DNA of 64,000 nt from JAUIKM01 sp964445695. GTDB lineage: Bacteria > Bacteroidota > Ignavibacteria > Kapaibacteriales > UBA7675. The DNA lies in the NCBI GenBank assembly GCA_964445695.1, contig CAYULF010000002.1, positions 310,001 through 374,000 of the forward strand, read 5' to 3'. The position numbers were made by a program, and so were the translations under genes. Of the stretch, positions 17,977-27,475 are shown one piece after another; positions within the stretch are counted from its first letter, which is position 1; every line of letters starts with the position of its first letter. The notes below the pieces were generated by a model. The model saw only the letters and a list, made by a program, of their open reading frames with translations, was not told where the DNA came from and searched no databases.

Positions 17977-19242
17977 ATGCGACTTTTGTGTGTACTTTTA
18001 ACGGCATTTTTCACGTTCGGCTCGGCGGCGCTGGCCGAACTCGATCTGGAAACAATTTACTCGCCACAGGCTGGAACCCAGATACGCGACATTCATTTTC
18101 TTAACAGTCAATTCGGCGTAGCTGTGGGATTCTGGGCCGCCTCGTCTACTCAGTTCACCGGCGTGCTGGCCATTACTCGCGACGGCGGCGAAAACTGGGA
18201 AATCGGCACGCTCGACAACACGCTCTTTTTCAGCGTCGACATACTTAACGAAAACGAATTAACAGTCGCCGGCATTTTTCTCGGCAACGGACGCGGTCTC
18301 TCACTGCGCAGCGTCGACGGCGGGACGACCTGGACCTCGGTCATGTTTACCGGAACAGATGGTCCCGAGGTCGTCAGCCTCTACTCCGTCGAATACCTCG
18401 ACGACACACATCTGATTGCCGGCGGTTTCAACGGTGCTATTCTGCATTCAACCGACGGCGGCGAAAACTGGAACTCCGTTCACTCGGATGAGGACTGGTC
18501 CATCTGGAACATTGTCCACAAAGACGATCTGTTTCTCGCCACCAGCATCACGCAAGACGACAACGATGTGGTACACTACAAGATTTATTCCAGCAGCGAC
18601 GCCGGCATGACCTGGGCGGAACTGACGCCGGACAAACCCGAAGACTTAAACATCGAGCGCCTGCGCTATGCACCCAACGGCGACCTCTTTGGATTCGGCA
18701 ATGTCGATGGTTCATTTGCCATCGCCCGCTCGCTTGACAACGGCGAATCCTGGACAACAATACATACCAGCAACCACAGCGGCAGCCTTAAATGTTGTTA
18801 CATCGACAATGAGGGCGGGATCTATACCGCCGGCGATCAGGGCAAGGTGATGTACAATCAGGACGGAACAAACTGGGAGGAAATGTATGTGCCCGCCGAA
18901 CAGTTCATGTGGGACGTCGATGGCTTCGGCGATGTCGTGTGGTTGACCTCTTCCTCGGGTCGTATCTACGAATACAATCCACTTTCCACGTCCGTCCACG
19001 AGTTTAACAAACGCAACACTTTTGTCGTTTTTGTCATGCCCAACGGCGACAACTTAAACATCTCCGGGCTTGTCACCGGGCGCGACTACACGCTGCAAAT
19101 CGGCTCCATCGACGGTCGTTCAAACAAACTGAACGTTCCGACTGACGGCGCAGTTGCAATTGACTCACTGCCGCGCGGCGCCTATGTCTACTCGCTGATG
19201 GAAGACGGCGTGGTTGTCTCACAGGGCAAATTTGTCAAATAA
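17977..19242 (+). CDS. YCF48/BNR-repeat beta-propeller protein, probably T9SS-secreted
   Basis: The start is ATG 17977 behind CCGGAG; an in-frame ATG at 17947 precedes it without a ribosome site. 421 residues with signal peptide LLCVLLTAFFTFGSAALA. Repeated Asp-box/BNR blades: ITRDGGENWEI, RSVDGGTTWTS, HSTDGGENWNS, SSDAGMTWAE and LDNGESWTT. This is the YCF48-like sialidase-fold propeller often found on Bacteroidota surface proteins. The last ~75 residues resemble a divergent sorting domain (VMPNGDNLNISGL ... LPRGAYVYSLMEDGVVV). A binding or structural role is likely; no catalytic residues are assigned. Confidence 0.8.
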   Translation: MRLLCVLLTAFFTFGSAALAELDLETIYSPQAGTQIRDIHFLNSQFGVAVGFWAASSTQFTGVLAITRDGGENWEIGTLDNTLFFSVDILNENELTVAGIFLGNGRGLSLRSVDGGTTWTSVMFTGTDGPEVVSLYSVEYLDDTHLIAGGFNGAILHSTDGGENWNSVHSDEDWSIWNIVHKDDLFLATSITQDDNDVVHYKIYSSSDAGMTWAELTPDKPEDLNIERLRYAPNGDLFGFGNVDGSFAIARSLDNGESWTTIHTSNHSGSLKCCYIDNEGGIYTAGDQGKVMYNQDGTNWEEMYVPAEQFMWDVDGFGDVVWLTSSSGRIYEYNPLSTSVHEFNKRNTFVVFVMPNGDNLNISGLVTGRDYTLQIGSIDGRSNKLNVPTDGAVAIDSLPRGAYVYSLMEDGVVVSQGKFVK

Positions 19243-19297
19243 TCCATACTGCTTCAGACTGTCCGACCCGCTCGCACATTGAATGGCCGACCGCCTG

Positions 19298-19454
19298 AGC
19301 GCTTCGCTGCCTGCGTGACTTCGGCAGCTTGCTTTTTACTTTTGTTCGTCACCGTGTGGCAGGTCGCTGGCAAGTGAGCGGCCCGCGCTTGCAGCACAAT
19401 GACAAACAAGAAAAAAGAGCAAGCCGGCGCAATGAAATGCAGCGGCGAAGCGCT
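19298..19454. repeat. dispersed palindromic intergenic element, complete copy D
   Basis: The best complete copy. Outer arms AGCGCTTCGC (19298-19307) and GCGAAGCGCT (19445-19454) are exact complements. The 25-base inner arms at 19327-19351 (beginning GCTTGCTTTTTACTTTTG) and 19400-19424 (TGACAAACAAGAAAAAAGAG then CAAGC) pair with few mismatches. It occupies most of the gap between two YCF48-type genes. Confidence 0.8.
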
Positions 19455-19595
19455 CTTGAATAAGGCCCGCAGCCCATTCAGTCCCAGCGACTCACCGGAC
19501 CGGCCTGCGCGGTTCCCACCACGCTGTAACAATAGCAACCATCATGTGTCGACTTGGATTGCACAAGTGTGATCCGGCTACAATGGAGTTGCCTT

Positions 19596-21704
19596 ATGTT
19601 CAGAAAGTACCTGCTCGTCCCGACTGCGATAGTTATCTGCATCACAACATTAGCCGTCAACGAGCTCGCGGCACGAGATATCAAAGCGCCCTGGGAGCAA
19701 CTTACCCTGCTGCCCAACGGCGATATCTGGTCGTTTGCGGAGTTAAACGATGCTGTGTTTGTTGCCGTTAAAGGGACCGGTGTATTCAAGTCGAATGATC
19801 GCGGCGCGCACTGGACCAAACTACAGAACTTCAGCTTGACGCAGGTATGGGAGCTGCATGTTCACAAAAACTATTTGTTCGCGGCAGGCGCCGGCGGGTT
19901 GTACCGCTCCGCCGATGGCGGTGATACCTGGGACGACGCCAGTACCGGAATCGTCAAGAGCAGTTACTGGCAGGTATTTGCGATAGAAACCGAAAACGAC
20001 CTGCTGTTTACAACGACCACGAATGGATTCTACACCAGCGACGATCAGGGGCTGACGTGGACCAACGTGGAAAGGTCACTCCCGACCGGCGACTTCTTAA
20101 ACATCGGAATCAGTGAAACGACAATCTTTCTGGGTGATCTGAACAAGATCGTGAAATATTCACGACAAAGTGGAAGCTGGACATATATTATCATGCCGTT
20201 TCAGCGGCCCAACTGTTCCGCATACATCAACGGTAAATTGTATGCGGCCAGTTCTGCAGGAGAAGCCGTCCAGGGGCTGTGGCGCTCCGACAACAACGGC
20301 GACACCTGGGAACAAGTCGACGGCGGTCTGCCGAGCGGAACCATTGTTAACGAGATTGTTTTTTTGGGTGACGAATATTTGCTGGCGACAAATCGCGGCT
20401 TGTTTACTTCACCGAGCGGGAACAACTGGTCCAGTGTTGCCCCGTCGACGAACGGCATCGACATCTACCGCCTGCTGCCTATGGACGGAGACGTCCTGCT
20501 GGGCACGCGCGGACACGGCGTTTACCAGCTTCGGCGCAGCACCAATTCGCTGTCGCGGGTTAACAGTGGAATCGACTATTGGCGCGTCCTGAATCTTTGG
20601 CTGACCGATTCACGCATCTTCGCCTCCTCGGTGTTCATTGAACTGCACCAGAAGAACTTCGGAATCGCAGGTGAATGGCAGCCCACCGATCCGGCATTCG
20701 ATCTGGATCAGGCAGTCAATGACATTAAACAATACGGCGAAGAAATTCTGCTTGGAACAAACAGTCTCTTTCGCTCGCTGGACAACGGAAATACCTGGGC
20801 CGAACATCCGGCCGTGGACAACTGGGGCGCAGTTCACAGCATCCTGCCGTTTGACGGCGTTACAATGTGTTTTACCGACACACATGTTTACACAATCAAC
20901 AACATCGGCCTGGTCGCGTCTGTCGCGTATGAATTCGAGTCGTCCGTCAGCGCCTCCGTGCTGCACAAGGGCGTGCTGTTTGTCGGGACGGACAACTCTG
21001 GAAATTTCCGCAGCGACGACGGCGGCCAGACCTGGGAGTCCGTCAGCAACGGCATGTTAAACGCCAACACATTAACATTTCTCTCGGACGGCGACGTGCT
21101 GCTTTCGGGAACGGCCAAGGGCGTCTATCGCTCCGTCGACATGGGGGAATCCTGGCAAAACGTCAGCGGCGGCAATACTATAAACAGCAGCCCGATTATC
21201 GGCTTCGGCATGCTGGACGACGTCATGTACATGGGCACCCAGTTTAACCTCTGGTTTTCGACGGATCAGGGCGTTAACTGGCAGCCGCTCTCGCTGGAGG
21301 GGCTGCCGGAGAGCACCTGGATGTCGAGCCTTGCAATGCAGGATGACCAGCTCTACCTCGGCACGCATCGCATCGGCATGTTTACCGCGCAGATCCAGGA
21401 CAAGCCGACCGATGTCGCCGGGTCGGGCGGCCCGCGCAATTCAGTCATCGGCGATCTTGTGGTCCAGCTTCTCCACGACGGACGCCATGTAGGCTTGAGC
21501 TTCAGCATGGATGTCGACGCGACCGCTGAATACGGAGTTTACGACTTGCGCGGACAACGTCTGACTGCCGGGCGAACGGCGCACTTAAACAGCGGAAGGC
21601 AATCTCTCACACTGGAACTTCCGAACCTTGCCGCGGGCGTGTATGTGTGTTTCCTGCGCATCGGCGAAGAACTTGTGACTCGCAGTTTTGTTGTCGGGCC
21701 TTAA
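19596..21704 (+). CDS. large YCF48/BNR-repeat propeller protein with T9SS domain
   Basis: ATG 19596 behind GGAG. 702 residues; signal peptide MFRKYLLVPTAIVICITTLA... Many Asp-box blades are spread over the whole length: SNDRGAHWTKL, SADGGDTWDD, SDDQGLTWTN, SDNNGDTWEQ, SLDNGNTWAE, SDDGGQTWES, SVDMGESWQN and STDQGVNWQP, enough for two propellers. The C-terminal ~80 residues are a T9SS domain (AEYGVYDLRGQRLTAG ... LAAGVYVCFLRIGEEL). It is probably a paralogue of the preceding gene. It ends at a terminator shared with the convergent CRISPR operon. Confidence 0.85.
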   Translation: MFRKYLLVPTAIVICITTLAVNELAARDIKAPWEQLTLLPNGDIWSFAELNDAVFVAVKGTGVFKSNDRGAHWTKLQNFSLTQVWELHVHKNYLFAAGAGGLYRSADGGDTWDDASTGIVKSSYWQVFAIETENDLLFTTTTNGFYTSDDQGLTWTNVERSLPTGDFLNIGISETTIFLGDLNKIVKYSRQSGSWTYIIMPFQRPNCSAYINGKLYAASSAGEAVQGLWRSDNNGDTWEQVDGGLPSGTIVNEIVFLGDEYLLATNRGLFTSPSGNNWSSVAPSTNGIDIYRLLPMDGDVLLGTRGHGVYQLRRSTNSLSRVNSGIDYWRVLNLWLTDSRIFASSVFIELHQKNFGIAGEWQPTDPAFDLDQAVNDIKQYGEEILLGTNSLFRSLDNGNTWAEHPAVDNWGAVHSILPFDGVTMCFTDTHVYTINNIGLVASVAYEFESSVSASVLHKGVLFVGTDNSGNFRSDDGGQTWESVSNGMLNANTLTFLSDGDVLLSGTAKGVYRSVDMGESWQNVSGGNTINSSPIIGFGMLDDVMYMGTQFNLWFSTDQGVNWQPLSLEGLPESTWMSSLAMQDDQLYLGTHRIGMFTAQIQDKPTDVAGSGGPRNSVIGDLVVQLLHDGRHVGLSFSMDVDATAEYGVYDLRGQRLTAGRTAHLNSGRQSLTLELPNLAAGVYVCFLRIGEELVTRSFVVGP

Positions 21705-21772
21705 AATTACGGCGGCGATTTCGAAGAGTGTTAACGTGAACTGACGCAAATCGAACAAGCGTCCACAACAAT

Positions 21773-21805
21773 AAAACCTGTCCGGTGCGCAACCCGACAG
21801 GTTTT
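21773..21805. terminator. bidirectional terminator between the propeller gene and the CRISPR operon
   Basis: AAAACCTGTC (21773-21782) and GACAGGTTTT (21796-21805) form a 10-bp stem with A-tracts and T-tracts on both strands. It can stop the plus-strand gene ending at 21704 and the minus-strand operon ending at 21835. Confidence 0.8.
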
Positions 21806-21834
21806 CTGTATTGAGCCTTTTTCCTTTCCGGCTT

Positions 21835-22578
21835 TCATCCCACGAGATCCCGGCGCCGGTATTGCGGCAGAGTACTCCTGAAGCGCGGCCGCAGCATTTT
21901 CGCTTGCGTCGGTCGCTGATGCGCAGCCGTACTGATTGCACCGAATCCACGCGACACCGACTTGCCCAGACCGATGCCGTCGGGAAGAAGTACGTTTGTC
22001 TGGAAGTGTCCTTTGAATCCGAGCATGTTAAGTCCCTTAAAGCGCGTCTTGCTCGTTTCGAGTTCCGGCACAGCCAGGATCTCGCGATCGGCAATCTCGT
22101 TAAACGCACCGAGGAACACGAGCATATTTCCAATCAGGATGCTGCGAAGAATCTCGATCTGTCCCTGCAGATCGGCGCTCATATAACGGTCAAAATTTCG
22201 CGTATTGAGCGCCATCCACATATTGTCAAATCGATAGCGCTGCAGTTTCACGCCGACGCCGATACTGACGCTTCGCGTTGAGATTTCGCGGTTGGTAATC
22301 GGCAGTACCCGGTCATCGATGTTGATAAACTCGATTCTGTTGATCAGTTTGGTCAGTATCCCGCTGCCGACGCCCAGCCCCACCAAGGTCGGCACATTGT
22401 CAAGCACTTTATACTGCACCACCGGATATCTTTGGCTCACCGTACCGTCATCCAGATGGTTGTGCAGCTCCTGTATTTCGCGATATTGATTGCCGAAGAA
22501 ACCGCGCAATTTGTGCGCTGCGCGCGTTTCGAGTTTAATCGATGGAAAGCGGATGGTCGTGATGTCGATATTACGCAT
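21835..22578 (-). CDS. cas6: CRISPR pre-crRNA endoribonuclease Cas6
   Basis: The start is ATG 22578; a longer frame to 22698 reads through the upstream gene. 247 residues. The N-terminus TTIRFPSIKLETRAAHKLRG, the block LHNHLDDGTVSQRYPVVQYK, and the Gly-rich C-terminal loop FQTNVLLPDGIGLGKSVSRG followed by FG are the pattern of the Cas6 variant found with type III systems. It would cut pre-crRNA into guides. About 30 residues follow the Gly-rich loop, longer than usual. It overlaps the CARF gene by eight bases. With no array in the window it presumably processes a transcript from elsewhere. Catalytic residues not assigned. Confidence 0.82.
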   Translation of the reverse strand: MRNIDITTIRFPSIKLETRAAHKLRGFFGNQYREIQELHNHLDDGTVSQRYPVVQYKVLDNVPTLVGLGVGSGILTKLINRIEFINIDDRVLPITNREISTRSVSIGVGVKLQRYRFDNMWMALNTRNFDRYMSADLQGQIEILRSILIGNMLVFLGAFNEIADREILAVPELETSKTRFKGLNMLGFKGHFQTNVLLPDGIGLGKSVSRGFGAISTAAHQRPTQAKMLRPRFRSTLPQYRRRDLVG

Positions 22579-23914
22579 GGGCGGGTTCCCCCTGTTTGGC
22601 GTCATTGCCTGCCGGACGATTAAACAGACGCGGCAGCTGCAGTGAGATGTTTTTTGCACCGAAGTGCGTTTCCAGCTGACTGCGAACAAAAGATCCAATC
22701 ACCTTGTCAACTTCCTCATACATGGAGGCATCCACAGTTTTAACACCGTGCGCCAGAATGGATTGATTGCGGTGGCCGAGCATGTCGATCAGTCGGGAGC
22801 GATTTTCATTCCAGGCTGCCCCCAGTCTATCGTTTAAGTCGACCAGCAGATCGTAACCACGCACCAGATCGATCTTGCCGCCTTTCTCGCCGATACCGTA
22901 TCTGGCGCACAATTCGGCGGATAGCTGATCCGGTCTGACTTTGGCGGTGTGAATGTCGTACTGCGTTTTCAGCCGCAGTTGCATCAGCATTTCAAGCGAG
23001 CGGTAGAGACGAGCGACGGCGTCGTCAAAACGCAGGTTGATAGCGCATCGATGTGTGTTGTACAACATGTCCCACACAATCTCTGCCGAGCCTTCGATGC
23101 TGAAATCATTGATGGAAACCTCCGGCGATTCCAACAAACAGCGTTGCGACAATATTTTGTTCAGGTATTCCTGATAGCCGCCGTGTTCCGAATCGTCGGA
23201 ATAGCGCAACAGGGAGCCGGCTTTCTCGTGGTCAAACTTATCCCAGGCGGCAAAAGTACGGCACCAGTTGTCATACCTGTTTAACTGCTCAATCATCCAG
23301 TCATCCAGACCGGAGTTGGAATTCATCAACTGTCGAATGTAGTCGACTGCCGCACTGTAGTCGTATTTGCCTATGAATTGCTCGATCATTCTGGTGTGAA
23401 AGCTGAACATAATCATGCCGGCTGGAATCGGCATGTGTTTTTCCGTTCCCAGCGCCACCTGATATTCGTTTTCAGGTAATCTGTTAGCCGTCGTCACGAC
23501 TATCTTCGCGTTGGGGATTACCATGGATGCGTTGACAAGCGCAACCGTCATGGTTTTGGTACCTGGAGTGACATCAACAATGACATCGTAGCCGGCGTAG
23601 TCCTTTTTAATTTGTTTAAAGACACTGAGTGCGTGCTCCGTACACTTTTTCAGGCTGTCGGGATTTTCGAGCTGTGCCACATCATAGGGCAGTTCCCTTC
23701 CGTCCTGACGCTGTTTGAGAATATTCAGCAGCTCCGGCTGTTCGCTCCTGTAGTCTTTTTTACAGACTTTGCCGCTTCCGTCGACCAATTTCCGGGTTTG
23801 CTCCGAGCAGAAGAAATACACGGCGTCCGGATTGAGAGTATCAATTGCGGAGACGACCGGCGCGCAGGCCATGCCGACGCCGATAACCAGAAGTTTTTTC
23901 TGTTTGTCTTGCAT
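22571..23914 (-). CDS. CARF-HEPN ribonuclease, TIGR02710-type CRISPR ancillary protein
   Basis: 447 residues. The N-terminal Rossmann-like CARF domain (~1-170) starts KKLLVIGVGMACAPVVSAI and has the ligand loop VIVDVTPGTKTMTVALVNAS, which should bind cyclic oligoadenylate. The C-terminal region (~200-447) is helical and ends with GHRNQSILAHG: Arg382 and His389 form an Rx6H motif like the HEPN RNase active site. So it is a predicted cOA-activated RNase, the Csm6/Csx1 role. It sits between csm5 (1-base gap) and cas6 in one operon. The family name is from memory; the domain logic is visible. Confidence 0.82.
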   Translation of the reverse strand: MQDKQKKLLVIGVGMACAPVVSAIDTLNPDAVYFFCSEQTRKLVDGSGKVCKKDYRSEQPELLNILKQRQDGRELPYDVAQLENPDSLKKCTEHALSVFKQIKKDYAGYDVIVDVTPGTKTMTVALVNASMVIPNAKIVVTTANRLPENEYQVALGTEKHMPIPAGMIMFSFHTRMIEQFIGKYDYSAAVDYIRQLMNSNSGLDDWMIEQLNRYDNWCRTFAAWDKFDHEKAGSLLRYSDDSEHGGYQEYLNKILSQRCLLESPEVSINDFSIEGSAEIVWDMLYNTHRCAINLRFDDAVARLYRSLEMLMQLRLKTQYDIHTAKVRPDQLSAELCARYGIGEKGGKIDLVRGYDLLVDLNDRLGAAWNENRSRLIDMLGHRNQSILAHGVKTVDASMYEEVDKVIGSFVRSQLETHFGAKNISLQLPRLFNRPAGNDAKQGEPAHA

Positions 23915-23915
23915 A

Positions 23916-25133
23916 TCAATTGCCTCGTGGAGTAAATGTTAATTTCACCCAACCGAAGGGTTCGTTGGCGTGGTCTTTGAATTCAGTAAACGATCGGGTC
24001 GTAGGGAAGTCGGTTGACTTGCTGAGCTTTCGCGGGGCGTGTTTGCCAATGCCGGTGTTCAGAATCAGATCGCGCAGCAGCTTTTCTTCCCGGGGTGCGT
24101 CTTCTTCGTTAAATGCGAGACCAATCGAATTGTCGAACCAGGTCTTGCCGGATCCAAGCCTGACAATAGCTTCATACGGCCGCAATTCCTCGATCCGATT
24201 GATCAGATTGGTATAAAACACTGCCGCACGCCTGAACTCCCGTATCCCGCCAAGTACAAATTCTTCGCGGCCGGCGCTATTGAGAGAAAAGTCGTTGATT
24301 TTATCAAAAAACTGTTGAAGTTTATTGTCATGCAGGAAGGAAAAGAAATCCTGGTGCCGCACCTTTTGACTGTCCATCTCGGCTGATTCCCGCCGACGAC
24401 CGTAGACGCGGATCTCTCCGCCAAAGCGGGAACCGGGTTTAATCGCCTCACAAGGAATCGGAATGTCTTTCGATTCGCGTTTAAGTGAAAAACGCTTCCG
24501 CGATGTGACAATGACAGCGGCATCATCTCCGGCACACAGGTCGCTCACGTGAAAGTACTTGAACTGATCGTTGGAAATTGGCCCCAGGCATGCCCGGCCG
24601 ACATTGATCCGTTTTAACGCCCTTCTGGCATCTTTGAAATCGGACTCATGCACAGCCTGTTTAAGCTCGCCCCAGGTCTTTTCCGAAGCGGAATGACTTA
24701 CCATCCAGTCGACCATCACGGCGGTTCGCAGCGCACCTTTTAACGAGCTGCCGGGAATGTAGGCTTTTCCGTTGCTGCTGATACATCGATTGATCTCCTG
24801 TCGCCCGGGATCGACATGCGATTCCACAATGGACGCGGTCACATCGTCAACGTGACACTTCAAGGTGTCGTTAATGTAGCGTTTGAGGTCGAAGGTCGAT
24901 CGATTGTTGTCCATGCCGCCGCGGACGCCGCGCACGTACTCCTCAATCAGCTCCGGGTGTTCGTTGATCCGCTGCATCAGCTTTTTCTGATCGAGAATGC
25001 GCACGTTTTTACCGTCGTACAGGTAGTCGGTATATGCCGACAACTTTTCCGTTTCACCCGCTCCAATCGCAACGGGCGAAAGAACTTCCAGCCCCACATC
25101 GTACACATGCAGGGGAACTGCCATAGCTTGCAT
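23916..25133 (-). CDS. csm5: type III-A RAMP protein Csm5
   Basis: 405 residues. N-terminal RAMP strand and loop VPLHVYDVGLEVLSPVAIGA, then the hallmark AYIPGSSLKGALRTAVMVDW at ~120-140. Csm5 caps the 3' end of the crRNA in the Csm complex. ATG 25133 has GAGG eight bases upstream; an internal Met at residue 4 is an alternative. It lies 13 bases after csm4 and one base before the CARF gene. Length is normal and no disruption is seen. Confidence 0.9.
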   Translation of the reverse strand: MQAMAVPLHVYDVGLEVLSPVAIGAGETEKLSAYTDYLYDGKNVRILDQKKLMQRINEHPELIEEYVRGVRGGMDNNRSTFDLKRYINDTLKCHVDDVTASIVESHVDPGRQEINRCISSNGKAYIPGSSLKGALRTAVMVDWMVSHSASEKTWGELKQAVHESDFKDARRALKRINVGRACLGPISNDQFKYFHVSDLCAGDDAAVIVTSRKRFSLKRESKDIPIPCEAIKPGSRFGGEIRVYGRRRESAEMDSQKVRHQDFFSFLHDNKLQQFFDKINDFSLNSAGREEFVLGGIREFRRAAVFYTNLINRIEELRPYEAIVRLGSGKTWFDNSIGLAFNEEDAPREEKLLRDLILNTGIGKHAPRKLSKSTDFPTTRSFTEFKDHANEPFGWVKLTFTPRGN

Positions 25134-25146
25134 TGTTTAACCTCAT

Positions 25147-26247
25147 TTAGATTGGAATGGTAAATGCCGTCCCGTTGCGGTAAATCGGATGAGAGCCACC
25201 TTTGTCCGGACTGACGTCGACAACACGACCGCGCACATCTGCGCTTAACAATGCGCCCTCATGCACCAGCCGTACCTGCTTGCGGTGAAACTTGGGGGAA
25301 TTCTTGTCTCTCTTGTCTTCGTCTTCGGATTCGTTCTTGCCGATAGTCCATGCACCACGCAAGGTCAGGTCATAAGCCTCAAGGCGGTCAAACTCCTCCT
25401 GATCGCGCGGTGAGAACATCGACAACGACAAGTGCAAATGCGAACGGTCATTCAGGTTCAACAACTCGTCCGGCAGATTCTCGACTTCAACGGATTCAAT
25501 GCGACCTTTGCCCGTCGATCGTTCGCCGCCCACCCCTTCGTCGGCCAAAATGCGAAAGCACGCCAGCAGTTTGTTCCAGTCCGCTTCGGGCAACGCGTGA
25601 TCGATCAGTACATAAAAATGGCCACGCAGAAATTCACTGTCGTTAAGCGGCACGTCCCTGAATTGCAGGTTCGTTTCCGTGTAAAAAGCGTCTTTGTCTT
25701 CGCTTTTGTGTACATGCACTTTGGGTGCACTGGGCTGGGAGGTGAACATTGCGGGCGGTGAATTTATTGCGGCAACGTTGCCGGCTCCGCCGATCTCGGC
25801 GGCCGTGCACAAACACTGCCCCCCGATTTTAACATGTTCCAGCAGTTTTTCAGAAGTGGCATACAAACCTGGTTGATCGGATGTCAGCTTGCCCAGTTGC
25901 TTGTATACGCCCAGCGAGATAAAACGCACTTTCTTCCAGATTTTAACGCCCGAGTCGGGAGCTATGTCAATGTCGATCGGCGGACGCGGCAGGAAGTATA
26001 TCGTGTTTAATACTTTGTCCTTTGTACGCCACTCGACGGCGTAAAAACCGGACGACATTCTGACTTTGGTCGTCGCGCTGTCAAACCAGTTGCGCAAAGT
26101 CTCAACATCGCCGTAGATCATGGCCCAGACGTTCGCCAGACCGGAAAACAACGTATCGGAGTGGATAATTGAATCGGTCCGATCCAGTGAACGAGACCCA
26201 AGCCTGAACTGGGCGCCAGGTCTGCAACGCAGTTTTAACAGCTCCAT
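25147..26247 (-). CDS. csm4: type III-A RAMP protein Csm4
   Basis: 366 residues. N-terminal LKLRCRPGAQFRLGSRSLDR with IHSDTLFSGLANVWAMIYG, the Csm4 'SDTLFSAL' signature, and a C-terminal Gly-rich RAMP loop GVGGERSTGKGRIESVEV near residue 250. Csm4 binds the crRNA 5' tag and contacts Cas10. It starts one base after the csm3 stop. A charged insertion (KNESEDEDKRDKNSP) lies near residue 310. Appears intact. Confidence 0.9.
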   Translation of the reverse strand: MELLKLRCRPGAQFRLGSRSLDRTDSIIHSDTLFSGLANVWAMIYGDVETLRNWFDSATTKVRMSSGFYAVEWRTKDKVLNTIYFLPRPPIDIDIAPDSGVKIWKKVRFISLGVYKQLGKLTSDQPGLYATSEKLLEHVKIGGQCLCTAAEIGGAGNVAAINSPPAMFTSQPSAPKVHVHKSEDKDAFYTETNLQFRDVPLNDSEFLRGHFYVLIDHALPEADWNKLLACFRILADEGVGGERSTGKGRIESVEVENLPDELLNLNDRSHLHLSLSMFSPRDQEEFDRLEAYDLTLRGAWTIGKNESEDEDKRDKNSPKFHRKQVRLVHEGALLSADVRGRVVDVSPDKGGSHPIYRNGTAFTIPI

Positions 26248-26248
26248 G

Positions 26249-26971
26249 TCAGCCCTCCAGTTTATAGCTGGTTTCCGATTCCGTTGGAGACGTATTCATG
26301 TATTCGCTCGTCGGCTTTTCCGTGATTTTAACATCGACAAAGCGGACTTTACCGTAACCGCGCGATCCCTGACCACCCAGATAGTCGTCCTGCAGAATGC
26401 GCATGTACGACAGGATATTCTCGATGTCTTCTTTCTCCTCTTCGGGTTTAAACACGTTGTAGATCAGCTCGAATGAGAACTTCGCTCCGGCGGGTACACG
26501 CTCGATCTGCCTTGGATGCTGCGCAGCACCGGACTTGCGATCAATCGAGTTTTCTGTTTTCACTTCGGTCCAGATATTTCCCTCAAGCGCAGTAAACTGA
26601 TCCTCGAAGCTCTTCTGATCCAGGAAACCGTCACTGACGAGCAGACGCGTCGGATTGTCGGCTTCGCGCTTGTCGCCGCCCTGTCCAAAAATCCTGACGA
26701 CTTCGGCACAGTCTTTGCTCACGTCGATGGCACCATCGTGTTTGCGGGCCGCCAGCGAGCGCAGTTTACCCTTGAGCGAACTTCCCGGGATCAAAGGAAC
26801 TCCGCGCGGGTCCTTGATCACTGCAAGACCAAGACCGCCGATATCAAGCGTCGTGCCGGATCCACCAATGTGCAAGCCGGTTACGGCTTCGATGTTGCCG
26901 CGGATAAAAATCTTCTTGTGCAGTTTAACTGTCGTTGCAGCACTTTCTGTTGTTGTCGGGTTTTCAGCCAT
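26249..26971 (-). CDS. csm3: type III-A backbone protein Csm3 lacking the catalytic Asp
   Basis: 240 residues. Family motifs present: VTGLHIGGSG, then VIKDPRGVPLIPGSSLKGKL and the Gly-rich GGQGSRGYGKVRFVDV. In characterised Csm3 the Asp that cuts target RNA lies in IGAIDSPV (Asp32 in S. epidermidis, Asp33 in S. thermophilus). Ungapped alignment from the LHIGG motif places Gly48 (IGGLGLAV) at that position; the codon is GGT on the coding strand. Target-RNA slicing is therefore predicted lost while guide binding remains. Its start overlaps the csm2 stop by one base. Confidence 0.92.
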   Translation of the reverse strand: MAENPTTTESAATTVKLHKKIFIRGNIEAVTGLHIGGSGTTLDIGGLGLAVIKDPRGVPLIPGSSLKGKLRSLAARKHDGAIDVSKDCAEVVRIFGQGGDKREADNPTRLLVSDGFLDQKSFEDQFTALEGNIWTEVKTENSIDRKSGAAQHPRQIERVPAGAKFSFELIYNVFKPEEEKEDIENILSYMRILQDDYLGGQGSRGYGKVRFVDVKITEKPTSEYMNTSPTESETSYKLEG

Positions 26972-27459
26972 CAGGACTTGCCTCCGTAATATTTGTGATA
27001 TGCAATAATTGCTTCAAAGAAGTATTGAAATGCCTTGAGCTGATCAGGCGATGTGATTTTAACGATCATTTGATCGAGCAGATAGATCAGCTTGCGCTGC
27101 TCGTCCTTGTCCGATTTGCCGCTGATGTACGCCAACTGCGGACGCAAGCGCGCCAACCGGCTGAAATCGCTTTCGGACTTGATTGCAGGAAAAACATTGC
27201 GCAGTTGTGAAGTCGAAATATTGTCGCCGACACTTTTTACGAAGCTTTGAATCCCTTCAATGTATTCCGGCACAAGTTGTGTCTTTGTCCTGAGATAGTA
27301 GTCTACATAGCCCTCGGACTTCAGATCCCTTTTTAACTCTCTTTCATACCGGGATTCCCTGTCTTCGATGCTCTCATTCCTGCTGTGTCCCCTATGCGGG
27401 CCTCCATTCCGACTCTTGTTGCCGCCGGAATACGAGTGTTGTTTATAGTGGTTGGCCAT
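26971..27459 (-). CDS. csm2: type III-A small subunit Csm2
   Basis: 162 residues. A basic, Gly/Ser-rich N-terminal tail (~40 residues) is followed by the all-helical Csm2 fold: STSQLRNVFPAIKSESDFSR, LRPQLAYISGKS and a C-terminal LKAFQYFFEAIIAYHKYYGG. It forms the filament lining target RNA. A strong AAGGAGG site precedes it, 16 bases after cas10. The 40-residue tail is longer than I expect for the family and may be disordered. Confidence 0.88.
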   Translation of the reverse strand: MANHYKQHSYSGGNKSRNGGPHRGHSRNESIEDRESRYERELKRDLKSEGYVDYYLRTKTQLVPEYIEGIQSFVKSVGDNISTSQLRNVFPAIKSESDFSRLARLRPQLAYISGKSDKDEQRKLIYLLDQMIVKITSPDQLKAFQYFFEAIIAYHKYYGGKS

Positions 27460-27475
27460 TTCTGATCCTCCTTGT

